A DNA stretch of 64,000 bases. Origin: Alphaproteobacteria bacterium. GTDB taxonomy: Bacteria > Pseudomonadota > Alphaproteobacteria > Micropepsales > Micropepsaceae. This document shows, in pieces, positions 29,661-39,317 of this stretch (its first letter is position 1; each line of letters starts with the position of its first letter). The DNA is taken from NCBI GenBank assembly GCA_028871795.1, contig JAGWMG010000004.1, forward strand, positions 1 through 64,000, read 5' to 3'. A program made the translations under genes and the position numbers. The notes under the pieces are model-generated. The model did not search any database, was not told the origin of the DNA, and worked only from the letters and a program-made list of their open reading frames with translations.

Positions 29661-31160
29661 ATGACCACGGAACCGCCTTTCCTTCTCAGCATCGATCAGG
29701 GCACGACTTCGACCAGAGCCATCCTGTTCGACGCCGGCGGCACGCCCTTGGCTTCGCACTCCATCGCACTGCGGCAGATTTATCCAGGTAACGCCTGGGT
29801 CGAGCACGACGCCGACGAGATTTGGCAGTCGGCCCTGACCTGTTGCCGCATTGTCGCGCGGGGCATCGCGGCCAAGGACATCGCCGGCATCGGCATCACC
29901 AATCAGCGCGAGACGACGCTGATCTGGGACCGCAAGACGGGCCGTGCCATCCACAACGCCATCGTCTGGCAGGACCGGCGGACGGCCGAACGCTGCCACA
30001 GGCTCAGGGCGATGGGCCTGGAAAGCAAGATCGCGGCAAAGACCGGGCTGGTGCTCGATCCCTATTTTTCCGCGACCAAGGCCGAATGGCTGCTCGACAA
30101 TGTGGCGGGCGCCCGCGAGCGCGCCGGAAAAGGCGAACTGGCTTTCGGCACCGTCGATTCCTGGCTGATCTACAAGCTGACGGATGGCGCGCTCCACGCC
30201 ACCGACACGACCAACGCCTCGCGCACGATGCTGCTCGACCTCAAGACGCTCTTCTGGAACGATGACCTGCTCACTCTGTTCGACATTCCGCGCCCGCTGC
30301 TCCCCGAGGTTCGCGACAGCGCCGGCGATTTCGGCGCGACGGCGCCGGACATCTTCGGCGCGCCGATCCGTATTCTCGGCGTTGCCGGCGACCAGCAGGC
30401 GGCGGCCATCGGGCAGGCGTGCTTTACTCCGGGCGACGTGAAATCGACCTACGGCACCGGTTGTTTCGCGCTCGTCAACACAGGGGTCGCCGTGCCGTCT
30501 TCCCAAAATCGGCTCTTGGCGACGAATGCCTATCGTATTGGCGGCAAGGCAGCGTACGCGGTGGAAGGCAGCATCTTCGTCGCCGGCGCAGTCGTGCAGT
30601 GGCTGCGCGACGCGCTCGGGGTGATCCGCAGCGCCGATGAAGTGGAAGCGTTGGCTCGCGCGGCGAAAAGAGCCGGCGGTCTCTATTTTGTGCCCGCTTT
30701 CACCGGCCTCGGCGCGCCGTACTGGGACCCTGACGCGCGCGGCGCCATCCTGGGGCTTACGCGCGACATGAGCGCAGCCGAAATCGCGCGCGCCGCGCTC
30801 GATGCGGTCTGCTATCAGACGCGCGATCTGCTGGAAGCCATGGCGCGCGACATGCGCACGGCGGGTCTCGGTGCGCCGTCGGCCCTGAAAGTCGACGGCG
30901 GCATGGTCGGGAACGACTGGTTCTGCCAGCGGCTCGCCGATCTTGCCGGCTTGCCGGTCGAGCGTCCGAAGATCGTCGAAACGACGGCGCTGGGCGCGGC
31001 CTATCTCGCGGGCCTGGCGGCCGGGCTGTTCCACGACACCGACGACATTGCAGCGCGCTGGGCGCTCGATCGCCGCTTCGAGCCTTCCCTTGCGGCATCT
31101 TCTCGTGACGCTCTGTACGAGGGTTGGAACGCCGCCGTCGCACGCATCCGTGCGGTTTGA
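29661..31160 (+). CDS. glpK: Glycerol kinase
   Basis: 499 residues, the standard length. It makes glycerol 3-phosphate. FGGY-family motifs: SIDQGTTSTRAILFD at the N-terminus, GITNQRETTLIWDRKTG, GTVDSWLIYKLT, STYGTGCFALVNTG and KVDGGMVGNDWFCQ. No glpF or glpD is adjacent. It diverges from the DUF2336 gene. Confidence 0.96.
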   Translation: MTTEPPFLLSIDQGTTSTRAILFDAGGTPLASHSIALRQIYPGNAWVEHDADEIWQSALTCCRIVARGIAAKDIAGIGITNQRETTLIWDRKTGRAIHNAIVWQDRRTAERCHRLRAMGLESKIAAKTGLVLDPYFSATKAEWLLDNVAGARERAGKGELAFGTVDSWLIYKLTDGALHATDTTNASRTMLLDLKTLFWNDDLLTLFDIPRPLLPEVRDSAGDFGATAPDIFGAPIRILGVAGDQQAAAIGQACFTPGDVKSTYGTGCFALVNTGVAVPSSQNRLLATNAYRIGGKAAYAVEGSIFVAGAVVQWLRDALGVIRSADEVEALARAAKRAGGLYFVPAFTGLGAPYWDPDARGAILGLTRDMSAAEIARAALDAVCYQTRDLLEAMARDMRTAGLGAPSALKVDGGMVGNDWFCQRLADLAGLPVERPKIVETTALGAAYLAGLAAGLFHDTDDIAARWALDRRFEPSLAASSRDALYEGWNAAVARIRAV

Positions 31161-31227
31161 CAGAGCAACTCCCGCGGCACACTGTTTCGCAAGACACGGA
31201 AGCGTCCAATCGAACCGAGATGAGCAC

Positions 31228-33504
31228 ATGAAATTCGGCATCGGTCAGCCTGTCCGCAGAACGGAAGACATCCGCTTCGTCACCGGTCACGGTCGATACA
31301 CGGACGATCTGCATTTTCCGAGCGAGGCGCACGCCGCGTTCGTCCGCTCGCCATACGCCCACGCCCGCATCCGCTCCATTGACGCGACTCAGGCGCGGTC
31401 CGCTCCGGGGGTCGTGGCGGTATTGACCTATGCCGATGTCGAAGCGGTCGGCGCGGGCCCGATGCCGTGCCTGGCGCCCATCGGCGGGGCGAAGCCCAGC
31501 CCGAAGCCCCTGCTCGCGAAGGACAAGGTGACCTTTGTCGGCGAAGCGGTGGCGATGGTGATTGCCGAAACTTACGCGCAGGCAGTGGACGCGGCAGAAC
31601 TGGTGGCTGTCGAATACGAAACGCTGGAGGCGGCCGGCACGCTGCAATCCGCGCCCAAGGCCGCAGCGATATGGGAATGTGCGTCCGGCAATCTTTGTTT
31701 CGATTGGAATGCCGGTGACGAAAAGGTTTGCGCGGAAGCGTTTGCCAACGCCTCGCATCGCGTGTCGCTTGAAGTCGTGCAGAACCGCGTCGTGGCCAAC
31801 CCTTTGGAAACGCGTAACGCCACAGGCATCTATGACACCAAGACCGACAAGTACACGCTGTACACGACCTCCCAAGGCGCCGGCAACGTGCGCGAAATGA
31901 TGGCCGGGCTGGTGCTTAAGACTGCGCCGGAAAAAATCCGCGTGGTCACGCCCGACGTTGGCGGCGGTTTCGGCATGAAGGGATTTCTTTATCCCGAGCA
32001 GCCGCTGGTCTTGATCGCCGCCAAGGCGCTGGGCCGGCCGGTGCGCTGGACATCCGACCGGACGGAGGCATTCCTGTCGGACGACCACGGCCGCGACATG
32101 CGCACGAGGGGCGAGCTCGCTCTCGATTCCAAAGGCCGTATTCTTGCGTTGCGCATTACGGGCACGGCGAACATGGGTGGTTATCTGTCCCAGTACGCAC
32201 CTTTCATTCCGACCCTCGCCGGCGGACGCATCTTCGGCGGCATCTATCGCGTGCCGGCCGTGCACGCGCGCGTGCGGGGCTTTTTCTCCAACAGTGCACC
32301 GGTCGACGCCTATCGCGGCGCCGGCCGGCCGGAAGCGGCCTATCTGATGGAGCGACTGATGGACGTCGCCGCCGCTCAAACCGGCATCGATCGTGTCGAG
32401 TTGCGCCGGCGCAATCTGCCAGCGCCCTCCGAACTGCCGTATAAGAACTGGAGCGGCGTTGCATTTGATTCCGGCGACTATCCGCATCTGCTGGAAAAGG
32501 CGGTGAAGTCTGCGGACGTGGCAGGCTTCGGCGTGCGCCGGGAACAATCGCGGGCGCGCGGCAAGCTGCGCGGGCTGGGCCTCAGCTATTACGTGGAAAT
32601 CACTTTTTCCGTCGGCAACGAGCCGGCGGCGGTCAAATTCGCTGACGACGGTACTGTCGAGGTGCGGGTCGGCACACAATCGAACGGGCAGGGGCACGAA
32701 ACCGCCTTTGCACAGCTTGTGGGGGAACGGCTGGGCGTTCCCTTCGAATCCGTCACCGTCAAGCAAGGAGACACCGATTGGGTGAACGGCGGTGGAACCG
32801 CCGGCTCGCGCTCTCTCAACATGGCCGGCGGCGCACTGATGCAGGCATCCGACGAAGTCATCCGCAAAGGCAAAGCCGCCGCCGCACATCTGCTCCAGGC
32901 CGGTAGCGAAGCCGTGGCCTTCGATGTCATCGATGGCGTGGGGCGGTTCAGCGTCGGCGCACGAAGCATAGGTGTCGCCGAGTTGGCCCTTACGCTCAAG
33001 CGCGACAGGATCACCGGTTTCGAGAACGGGCTGGACAGCGATGCGACCTACACAGGCAAAGCATCCACGTTCCCGAATGGCTGTCACATCTGCGAAGCGG
33101 AAGTCGATCCCGAGACGGGCAAGGTGGATGTCGTTTCCTATCGCGTGCTCGACGATTTCGGCCGCGTCATCAATCCGATGCTGGTGCGCGGACAGGTCCA
33201 AGGCGGTGTGGCCCAGGGCCTGGGCCAGGCGTTGCTCGAAAACTGCGTCTACGATCCCGAAAGCGGTCAATTGCTGACGGCAAGCTTCGCCGACTACGCC
33301 ATGCCTCGTGCCGAAGATGTGCCCGATATTGAATTCGCCTACGAGGAGGTCCTCTGCAAGACGAACGAATTGGGCGCCAAGGGCTGCGGCGAAGCCGGCA
33401 CCGTGGGCGCGCTTCCCGCCGTCACCAGCGCGGTTTGTGACGCAATCGGCGTGGCCCATATCGACATGCCCGCAACGCCGGAGCGCGTGTGGCGCGCGCT
33501 CTAG
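31228..33504 (+). CDS. Xanthine dehydrogenase family molybdopterin-binding subunit (CoxL-like)
   Basis: 758 residues. The N-terminal aldehyde oxidase/xanthine dehydrogenase a/b hammerhead opens [20 protein letters not shown]. Molybdopterin-binding segments are [45 protein letters not shown] and [17 protein letters not shown] (catalytic Glu). The AYRGAGR loop is the form II type, not the AYRCSFR of true CO dehydrogenase. The usual FAD and 2Fe-2S subunit genes are not beside it, so the partner subunits are unknown. Confidence 0.92.
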   Translation: MKFGIGQPVRRTEDIRFVTGHGRYTDDLHFPSEAHAAFVRSPYAHARIRSIDATQARSAPGVVAVLTYADVEAVGAGPMPCLAPIGGAKPSPKPLLAKDKVTFVGEAVAMVIAETYAQAVDAAELVAVEYETLEAAGTLQSAPKAAAIWECASGNLCFDWNAGDEKVCAEAFANASHRVSLEVVQNRVVANPLETRNATGIYDTKTDKYTLYTTSQGAGNVREMMAGLVLKTAPEKIRVVTPDVGGGFGMKGFLYPEQPLVLIAAKALGRPVRWTSDRTEAFLSDDHGRDMRTRGELALDSKGRILALRITGTANMGGYLSQYAPFIPTLAGGRIFGGIYRVPAVHARVRGFFSNSAPVDAYRGAGRPEAAYLMERLMDVAAAQTGIDRVELRRRNLPAPSELPYKNWSGVAFDSGDYPHLLEKAVKSADVAGFGVRREQSRARGKLRGLGLSYYVEITFSVGNEPAAVKFADDGTVEVRVGTQSNGQGHETAFAQLVGERLGVPFESVTVKQGDTDWVNGGGTAGSRSLNMAGGALMQASDEVIRKGKAAAAHLLQAGSEAVAFDVIDGVGRFSVGARSIGVAELALTLKRDRITGFENGLDSDATYTGKASTFPNGCHICEAEVDPETGKVDVVSYRVLDDFGRVINPMLVRGQVQGGVAQGLGQALLENCVYDPESGQLLTASFADYAMPRAEDVPDIEFAYEEVLCKTNELGAKGCGEAGTVGALPAVTSAVCDAIGVAHIDMPATPERVWRAL

Positions 33505-33552
33505 GCCAAAGGGTCCGCCTCCCGTTGAGGCACCGACACGGATGAAATCCTG

Positions 33553-34167
33553 ATGGGCTCGACACTCGCCAAGTCATCCGTCGAAGCGCGGCCGGCACGG
33601 CGCAAGCCCGAAAGCCTTGCGAAGATCAAGAAGGCTGCGCGCAAGTTGTTTGTCGAACGCGGATACCACGCCACGCGGCCGCAGGACATCGCGCGCGAAG
33701 CCGGTCTCGGACACGGCACGTTCTACCTTTATTATGAAGACAAGCGCGCCTGTTTTCTCGCATTCGTGGAGGACGCGCGTGCCGACCTGCACGATTACAT
33801 CCGTGGTCGCGTCGGCGCGGGGCGCTCGCTGGAGGACACGATCGCCACGACCTTGACTGCGATCCACGAATACTCCGACACCCATCCGGGTGTGCTCAGT
33901 GCGGCGATGACCGACGAAGCGGTGATCGATGTCGAAGGCGCCCAGGCCGTGCCGCTTCTGCTGCGCTGGGGCCGCGATTGGGCGCAAACCATCCGCGACG
34001 CGATGCGCGACGGGACGGCGGTCAAGACCTTCGACGCCGACATCGTCGGACAGGCCATTGTCGGCGCCATTCACCAATGCGGCAGCGAAGGCGATCGCGT
34101 GGGCCGCAAGCGGCAGGACGTCATCGACAATCTCACCCGCTTCTTGGTGCGCGCGCTGAAACCATAG
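33553..34167 (+). CDS. TetR family regulator
   Basis: 204 residues. The TetR N-terminal HTH is KIKKAARKLFVERGYHATRP followed by QDIAREAGLGHGTFYLYYED (about residues 23-62). The ligand domain follows. It lies 48 bp after the molybdenum hydroxylase on the same strand and may control it. No clear operator palindrome was seen. Confidence 0.92.
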   Translation: MGSTLAKSSVEARPARRKPESLAKIKKAARKLFVERGYHATRPQDIAREAGLGHGTFYLYYEDKRACFLAFVEDARADLHDYIRGRVGAGRSLEDTIATTLTAIHEYSDTHPGVLSAAMTDEAVIDVEGAQAVPLLLRWGRDWAQTIRDAMRDGTAVKTFDADIVGQAIVGAIHQCGSEGDRVGRKRQDVIDNLTRFLVRALKP

Positions 34168-34377
34168 TTTTGCGTGTGTTGATATGTCAAAAATGCAACC
34201 AAAAGTATATTGTCTAAATACGTGACGTAAAGAAAAATTCCACTACCGCGTGTGGGAAATGTTGGGCGTCGCGGTTGTTCAACCGAATTCGCCGGTGTGA
34301 CAAAGCCTGCCGTCGCGTCGCCGGGGTCGCGGGTCGGATTACCAAATTTTCGACGATGACAGGGTCAGGAGGCTCTC

Positions 34378-35190
34378 TTGGACCCACGAGGTGCTTTGCG
34401 CGCGATTTCAGCGCGTGTCGAATCCTATGCCTTGTTGCGTGTCCGCCCGCACCTGAACGGGAGCGGCGCCAAGTCCGGATTGGATGTCGGCGAGGCGGGC
34501 CTCGCGACGGACGCAAATCTGGACTTGTACCTTGCACACCAGTTTCTGCCTTGGGCCGGCGTCGGCGAAAGGCTGGTGATTGCCACCGCCGATACGAGCG
34601 CCGCAAATCTGGCGTGGCTCCGCGCCGCATATGACAAACCTCGGTTCGTGCCGGTTGCCTGTTCCGAACTTCACCGGAGAATCGCACGCCGGTTCCGCAA
34701 TCGCCTTTCCGACGACGCCGTCTTTTCGTTGTGGTCGAAGATGCCGGCGTTGTCCGCCCGCCGCAGAGTGATGCCCCGACAGGCCGCAGCGTTTATCGCC
34801 GCCGGTACGGCCATCGCCAGCGCCTGTTGCATGTGGCCGTTTGCAGCCATGCAAATCCTGGTCGCGGCGATGTCGATCGGATTTGCCGCCAGCGCGATGT
34901 TTCGCACCGCGCTCGCTTTGCTTGCCGGCCGCAACAAAGTGGCTTCCTTGGTGTCGACCGAAACAGGCACCTTGCCGACCTACACGATCCTCGTGCCGCT
35001 TTATCGGGAAGCAAAAGTCTTGCCCCAACTCGCGCGTTCGCTTTCGGCACTCGATTACCCGCGGCTCGATATTAAACTCGTCGTCGAGGAAGACGATCAG
35101 GAAACGTGCGACGCCGCTGACGCGGCGGCGGCGACGGGCCCTTTTGAAGTCATTCGCGTTCCCTACAGCCTGCCGCGCACCAAGCCGAAT
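34378..35190 (+). pseudogene. Family 2 glycosyltransferase gene, cut by the mobile element
   Basis: TTG start at 34378 with AGGAGG 5 bp upstream. About 270 residues remain: an N-terminal domain (about 1-130), two helices (about 135-180) and the start of a GT2 domain (PTYTILVPLYREAKVLPQLA, then the YPRLDIKLVVEEDD nucleotide-binding stretch). The family continues after RTKP with about 300 further residues including DXD and QXXRW-type motifs, but here the frame passes into unrelated element DNA and stops at 35325. The 3' part should lie beyond the right end of the element. Confidence 0.85.
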
Positions 35191-36770
35191 GATTGCGTTC
35201 CCTTGCCGGCATCAGTTCCAGGCTTTTCAAAGCCTTGGTTGTCCGAGGAATTCGCTTGCGGCGAGTTCGGGCCATCGTCGCCCGAGGGATTCGCCTTCGG
35301 CGGACTTGCCGTCTCGGGAACATAGTGAAGGCGGATATCGACCTCGTCCTTGCCGACTATGATGGTCTCGGTGATTGCCTCCACGATGGAGCGCTTGTCC
35401 TCTTTGGACAGGGAGGACCAGCGGGTATGGAGGTCACGGACCTCTTCGAGGATTTGCTCTCCCGACAGGGCATGGATACGAAGGACGTCCAAAGCGGCCT
35501 GTTCGGAAGGAATGGCGTCGTCCAGCTGGTTCAAGCGCTCCTCAAGCGGCTTGTACCGGTTTCCAAGGGCCTGTGAGGTCAATTGGCCGTCGATGTACGC
35601 GCGGTATACCTGATCCATCTCCCGCTTCACGGCGCCCCGCTCGCGCTCCAGGTGGTCAATTTTCTCCTGCCGCTCCTTCATGGCAGCGTCCTGATCCTCG
35701 CGGTACTTCGCTATCTGGTCTTCGGAGAACAGAAAGCCCTTGAGTTCGGCGTGGAAAATGGCCTCCAGGTCTTCCACCGGTATGCGGTTCTTGCAGGTCC
35801 AGCAGACGTATCGGGGGTTCCGGGACGGGACGTACATCTTCTGCCCGCAGTGGCAGTGGACGAGGCCAGCGAAGAGGTGGACGGGCTTCCGTGAGTTTGG
35901 CTTCTTCTTGCCGCGCTCCAATATGGCGTTCGCCCGGTTCCAGACCTCTTCCGAGACGATGGGCTCGACGGAGCGGATGACCCACTCGCTCTCGGGCTTC
36001 AAGACGACGTGTCCTCTCTTCGTGGCGTGGGAGGTCGAATAGTTCACCCGCAGTATCCCCTTGGCCGTGGTGTCGGCGATGAGGCGGGTGACGGTGGTGT
36101 TGGTGAACTTGGAGCCGTTCGAGGTCCGGTATCCGCGCTCGTTCAGGAGGCGCGCCACGGATTTCTTCCGGCGGTGCTCGATGAAAAGCTCATAGAGGAG
36201 TTTCCTCACCGGCGCTTCCTTGGGATGCGGGACGACTGTGCCGTCCACGCGGTGGTATCCGAAGGGAGGCTTGCCGCCCAAGGGCTTTCCCATCTTGGCC
36301 CTGATGGGGATGGACGCCGCCACTCGTTCGGCGATTTCTTCCCGCTCCCACTGTGCCATGGCGGCGATCATCGTATAGAACAAGCGACCGGCGGGCGTTG
36401 AGGTGTCGATGCTCTCATGGAGCGAGATGAGGTCGGCGTCGTGCTTTTTGAACTCCTCCGCGAATTCGAGAAGCTCCTTGGTGTTCCGGGCCAGCCGGGC
36501 GAGTTTGGAGAAGATGAGGCCGGTGATTTTTCCGGCGCGCATGTCGGCAAGCATCCGCTTCGCCTCGGGGTGCTCTATGACCGCTTTGCCGGAGACACCT
36601 GCAAGATCGTACAGGGCGTATACGTCCCAGCCCTTGGCTTCGGCATAGAGGCGGGCGCGTTTCTCGTGCACGGCCGGGCTTTCGCCGCGCGCTTGGTCTT
36701 CCGTACTGACGCGTATCCAGATGCCGACGGCCTTCCGACGTTCGTTGTGAGGCGGTTGCGCGTGCTTCAT
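35163..36770 (-). CDS. Large serine recombinase, probable integrase of the element
   Basis: 535 residues from ATG 36770 (GGGGGA 8 bp upstream). Resolvase domain with catalytic Ser22 in GIWIRVSTEDQ and the Arg-rich SKLARLARNTKEL motif; recombinase domain (about 180-290); zinc ribbon CHC then CWTC (about 318-340); coiled coil (about 360-440). Such enzymes catalyse attP/attB integration. It is the outermost element gene, and its last codons (GLVRGRL and the stop) are read from the interrupted glycosyltransferase DNA. Confidence 0.93.
   Translation of the reverse strand: MKHAQPPHNERRKAVGIWIRVSTEDQARGESPAVHEKRARLYAEAKGWDVYALYDLAGVSGKAVIEHPEAKRMLADMRAGKITGLIFSKLARLARNTKELLEFAEEFKKHDADLISLHESIDTSTPAGRLFYTMIAAMAQWEREEIAERVAASIPIRAKMGKPLGGKPPFGYHRVDGTVVPHPKEAPVRKLLYELFIEHRRKKSVARLLNERGYRTSNGSKFTNTTVTRLIADTTAKGILRVNYSTSHATKRGHVVLKPESEWVIRSVEPIVSEEVWNRANAILERGKKKPNSRKPVHLFAGLVHCHCGQKMYVPSRNPRYVCWTCKNRIPVEDLEAIFHAELKGFLFSEDQIAKYREDQDAAMKERQEKIDHLERERGAVKREMDQVYRAYIDGQLTSQALGNRYKPLEERLNQLDDAIPSEQAALDVLRIHALSGEQILEEVRDLHTRWSSLSKEDKRSIVEAITETIIVGKDEVDIRLHYVPETASPPKANPSGDDGPNSPQANSSDNQGFEKPGTDAGKGTQSFGLVRGRL
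35165..35215. other. Left attachment junction (attL) of the element
   Basis: Glycosyltransferase homology runs to the codons for RTKP (35175-35186) and then ends, while the serine recombinase frame crosses the same place from the other side. The exact crossover cannot be fixed without the right end or an empty site; it lies near 35180-35190. Confidence 0.6.
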
Positions 36771-36881
36771 GGGTTCTTCCCCCGACGCGGAATTCGCGGC
36801 GATTCTAGCGTCCATCGGGGATTAGTCTCAACGATGAAGAACTGGCCGGGAAGGGGGCGTTTTCCGCCAATCCGGCAACAA

Positions 36882-36901
36882 ACGCCGCCTTCCGGCGGCG
36901 T
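36882..36901. promoter_or_regulatory. Strong hairpin between divergent recombinase and methyltransferase genes
   Basis: ACGCCGCC-TTCC-GGCGGCGT is a perfect 8-bp stem with a 4-base loop in the 173-bp gap between the two divergent genes. It could be an operator or a terminator-like structure; there is no T-run after it. Confidence 0.4.
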
Positions 36902-36943
36902 GCCCTCGCCGCGACAATTGCGCAGCCGGACTTCCGGCAGAGC

Positions 36944-37612
36944 GTGGCGCGGCTTCCCAAGATTCCAGGCGCGAAAGAAATTGTGCGCATCGGCGGCGCG
37001 CTTCTCATTCGGGGCGACTGTCTTGCCGTACTGCCGCACCTCGCGGGCAAATACGACGCCATCGTGTCAGACCCGCCGTATGGCATCGCTTATAACCCGT
37101 CATCGCCGACAGGTTCGAAATGGAAGAGCGTGAAAAGGATCGTCGGGGATTCCGAGCCCTTCGATCCGCAGCCGCTCCTGGGGCACGTGAGGACGATATG
37201 CCTCTTCGGAGCGAACAACTTCGCAAATCGGCTGCCCAACTCGCGGCGCTGGTTCGTGTGGGACAAGCGGCCGGGCATGAAGAGCATGACATACTCGGAT
37301 TGCGAACTCGCGTGGTGCTCAACGGACGGTCCCGCGCGCATGATCCGCGTCGTGTGGAGCGGCGCGAACCGCGGCGAAGAACGCGGACAGCATTGGCATC
37401 CGACGCAGAAGCCGATTGAGGTTATGCGGCAGATTATAGAGACGGTATCGAAGCCGGGAGACACGATCCTCGACCCGTACATGGGTTCAGGAACTACGGG
37501 CATCGCCGCATTGCGCGCGGGACGGAAGTTCATCGGCGTTGAAATCGAGAGGCGGTGGTACGAGGCTGCGGAAACGCGGGTACAACGTGAGATAGGACCG
37601 AACTGGCGCTAG
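36944..37612 (+). CDS. Site-specific DNA methyltransferase (N6-adenine/N4-cytosine type)
   Basis: 222 residues from GTG 36944. Catalytic motif IV VSDPPYGIAYN (about residues 46-56) precedes the SAM-binding motif I ILDPYMGSGTTGIAAL (about 180-195), with HPTQKPIEVM before it: the beta-class order. No restriction gene is nearby, so it may be an orphan methylase that protects the element or alters regulation. The ribosome site is weak and the frame stays open upstream without a standard start. A decayed copy of the 3' half is at 40886-41166. Confidence 0.9.
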   Translation: MARLPKIPGAKEIVRIGGALLIRGDCLAVLPHLAGKYDAIVSDPPYGIAYNPSSPTGSKWKSVKRIVGDSEPFDPQPLLGHVRTICLFGANNFANRLPNSRRWFVWDKRPGMKSMTYSDCELAWCSTDGPARMIRVVWSGANRGEERGQHWHPTQKPIEVMRQIIETVSKPGDTILDPYMGSGTTGIAALRAGRKFIGVEIERRWYEAAETRVQREIGPNWR

Positions 37613-37767
37613 TATCTGTTTGCGCGCCAAGACGATAGTGACAGTTGGGGACCGGCCAATCCAAAATCCAATTGCCGTCACAGTCTCATGCAAATTGCAT
37701 CCCGCCGCACCCGCTGCGGCATCGTCTGTAGTTATAGAGGGACACCAAAAGAAAGCAGCAGAATCAG

Positions 37768-39198
37768 TTATCTCACTATCATATTCGAGAATTGCCACGG
37801 ATCACTGCGGTCAAGTTCTTCGGGCACATACAAGTTCCGGTCGTCAACCGGTGTCCAATTCGTGTACTGACCAATAATCCGACCCAGGTAAGGTCTTTGG
37901 ATATCTAGGCAACGGCGAAAATCCATTCGATCAGTATCCACAATGCCCGATGTCGGATTTTCGATCATCCAGATTACGCCCGCAAGCACAGCCGACGTTA
38001 CCTGAAGTGTGGTGGCATTTTGGAACGGCACCAATTTTCGCGTGTCCTGTATAGACAGCCGCGATCCATACCAAAATGCATTTTTCGAGTGTCCATAAAT
38101 GAGAACACCTAGTTCGTCAGCTCCATCAACAATTTCGTCTTCATTCAGCACGTGCCAATTTGATCGCTCAGGGCACTTGGCATCATACATGTCGTATAAC
38201 GACAAGACGGCCTCATCACACGGTCGATATGCAAAGAGGCAGGTCGGCCGGTAAATGACCTTGCCAGCTTTACGCAATGTGAAATAGTCAGCAATGGAAG
38301 TGGATTCGTTATGGGTTATAAGGAAGCCCTGTTGCGGTCCTGCCATTGGCGTCCAGGACCGGACACGGGTCTTGCCGCCTGCGCGAAGCAAATAGATGGA
38401 CGCGTCACAGCCAAGATCGTGGCGTCGCGCGTCCCGCGGCAACTGCTTTTCATGCGTCCCCCAACCAAGCTCCGCCGGTCGAAACGTCTCAGTTACGAAT
38501 GCCTCCACTGACCAAGTATTTACAAAGGTGCCAAGTTTTCTCCCTGCCGCGCTTCTCTGGGTGTCGCGTTCTGCAATGTGAATCCCCTTTACACCAAGTC
38601 GTTGCGCCAAATGCGCCCAGTCACTGGCGCTCTCAGGCACCACAGTGTTCTGTCCGGTATCATCGGCGAGCTTCAGAAGTGCTTCCTTTACGAGCCACGA
38701 AACGAAACCGGGATTTGCACCACAACAAGTAACAATTGTCGGCCCCCCAGGTGATTGGCGTTCAAGTGCTAACACACTCTCCCGCAGGGAGTAATCCGTG
38801 CGCTCCTGAACTGCACGGTCTGGATTATCGTAAAAGTCAGGCCAAAGCTCGATAGCGGTATCGATATATAGGCACCCAATCTCTTTCGCGAACCTCATTA
38901 TGTCCAGCGACGAAACATTTACTGCGAGATTGATGATCAACCCCTGTTTTCCACCAGCGAACAGAGGTGGCTTGAGAACGTCGCGATAGTTCTCTCGGGT
39001 TAGCGATACTTCGATGTAAGCTAGCCCCATTGATTTCAGGAGGCCAAAATCATTTCCGGTGGGTGCGACAACTGTGAGGAGATTCTTGTTGAATTCAAGA
39101 TGGCGCTCGATGAGCGGAATTATGCCACGGCCAATCGATCCAAACCCAAGGATAACGATTGGCCCGTCGAACCGCGCGTGAATGGAGAATTGGGTCAT
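37768..39198 (-). CDS. hss: Homospermidine synthase
   Basis: 476 residues. It makes homospermidine from two putrescines with NAD+. It matches the alphaproteobacterial enzyme along its length: GPIVILGFGSIGRGIIPLIE at the N-terminus, CCGANPGFVSWLVK, GVKGIHIAERDTQR, NTWSVEAFVTE, GWGTHEKQLP, THNESTSIADY, IVDGADELGVLIYGHSKNA and the ending DPWQFSNMIVR. ATG 39198 aligns with family starts; a GTG eight codons upstream is also possible. The GC content is clearly lower than in the core. It follows a regulator gene on the same strand. Confidence 0.93.
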   Translation of the reverse strand: MTQFSIHARFDGPIVILGFGSIGRGIIPLIERHLEFNKNLLTVVAPTGNDFGLLKSMGLAYIEVSLTRENYRDVLKPPLFAGGKQGLIINLAVNVSSLDIMRFAKEIGCLYIDTAIELWPDFYDNPDRAVQERTDYSLRESVLALERQSPGGPTIVTCCGANPGFVSWLVKEALLKLADDTGQNTVVPESASDWAHLAQRLGVKGIHIAERDTQRSAAGRKLGTFVNTWSVEAFVTETFRPAELGWGTHEKQLPRDARRHDLGCDASIYLLRAGGKTRVRSWTPMAGPQQGFLITHNESTSIADYFTLRKAGKVIYRPTCLFAYRPCDEAVLSLYDMYDAKCPERSNWHVLNEDEIVDGADELGVLIYGHSKNAFWYGSRLSIQDTRKLVPFQNATTLQVTSAVLAGVIWMIENPTSGIVDTDRMDFRRCLDIQRPYLGRIIGQYTNWTPVDDRNLYVPEELDRSDPWQFSNMIVR

Positions 39199-39317
39199 AA
39201 GCCGTGGCGTGGATAGATTCACACCGTCGCCAGCTCAATTCAGCAAGCGGCGATCACAGAACCAGTATAGCAGAAATCCCCTGCTATCTGCTTCTTAGTA
39301 CAAAGTGTTCAGGAGGT

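Noticed and set aside
30757-33459. 900-codon minus-strand open frame opposite glpK and the CoxL-like gene
   Set aside because: It is antisense to two well-supported enzymes, crosses their boundary and has no recognisable domain.
34168-34377. AT-rich stretch before the glycosyltransferase as the left end of the element
   Set aside because: The glycosyltransferase reads on past it with a good ribosome site, and the break in homology is near 35.18 kb.
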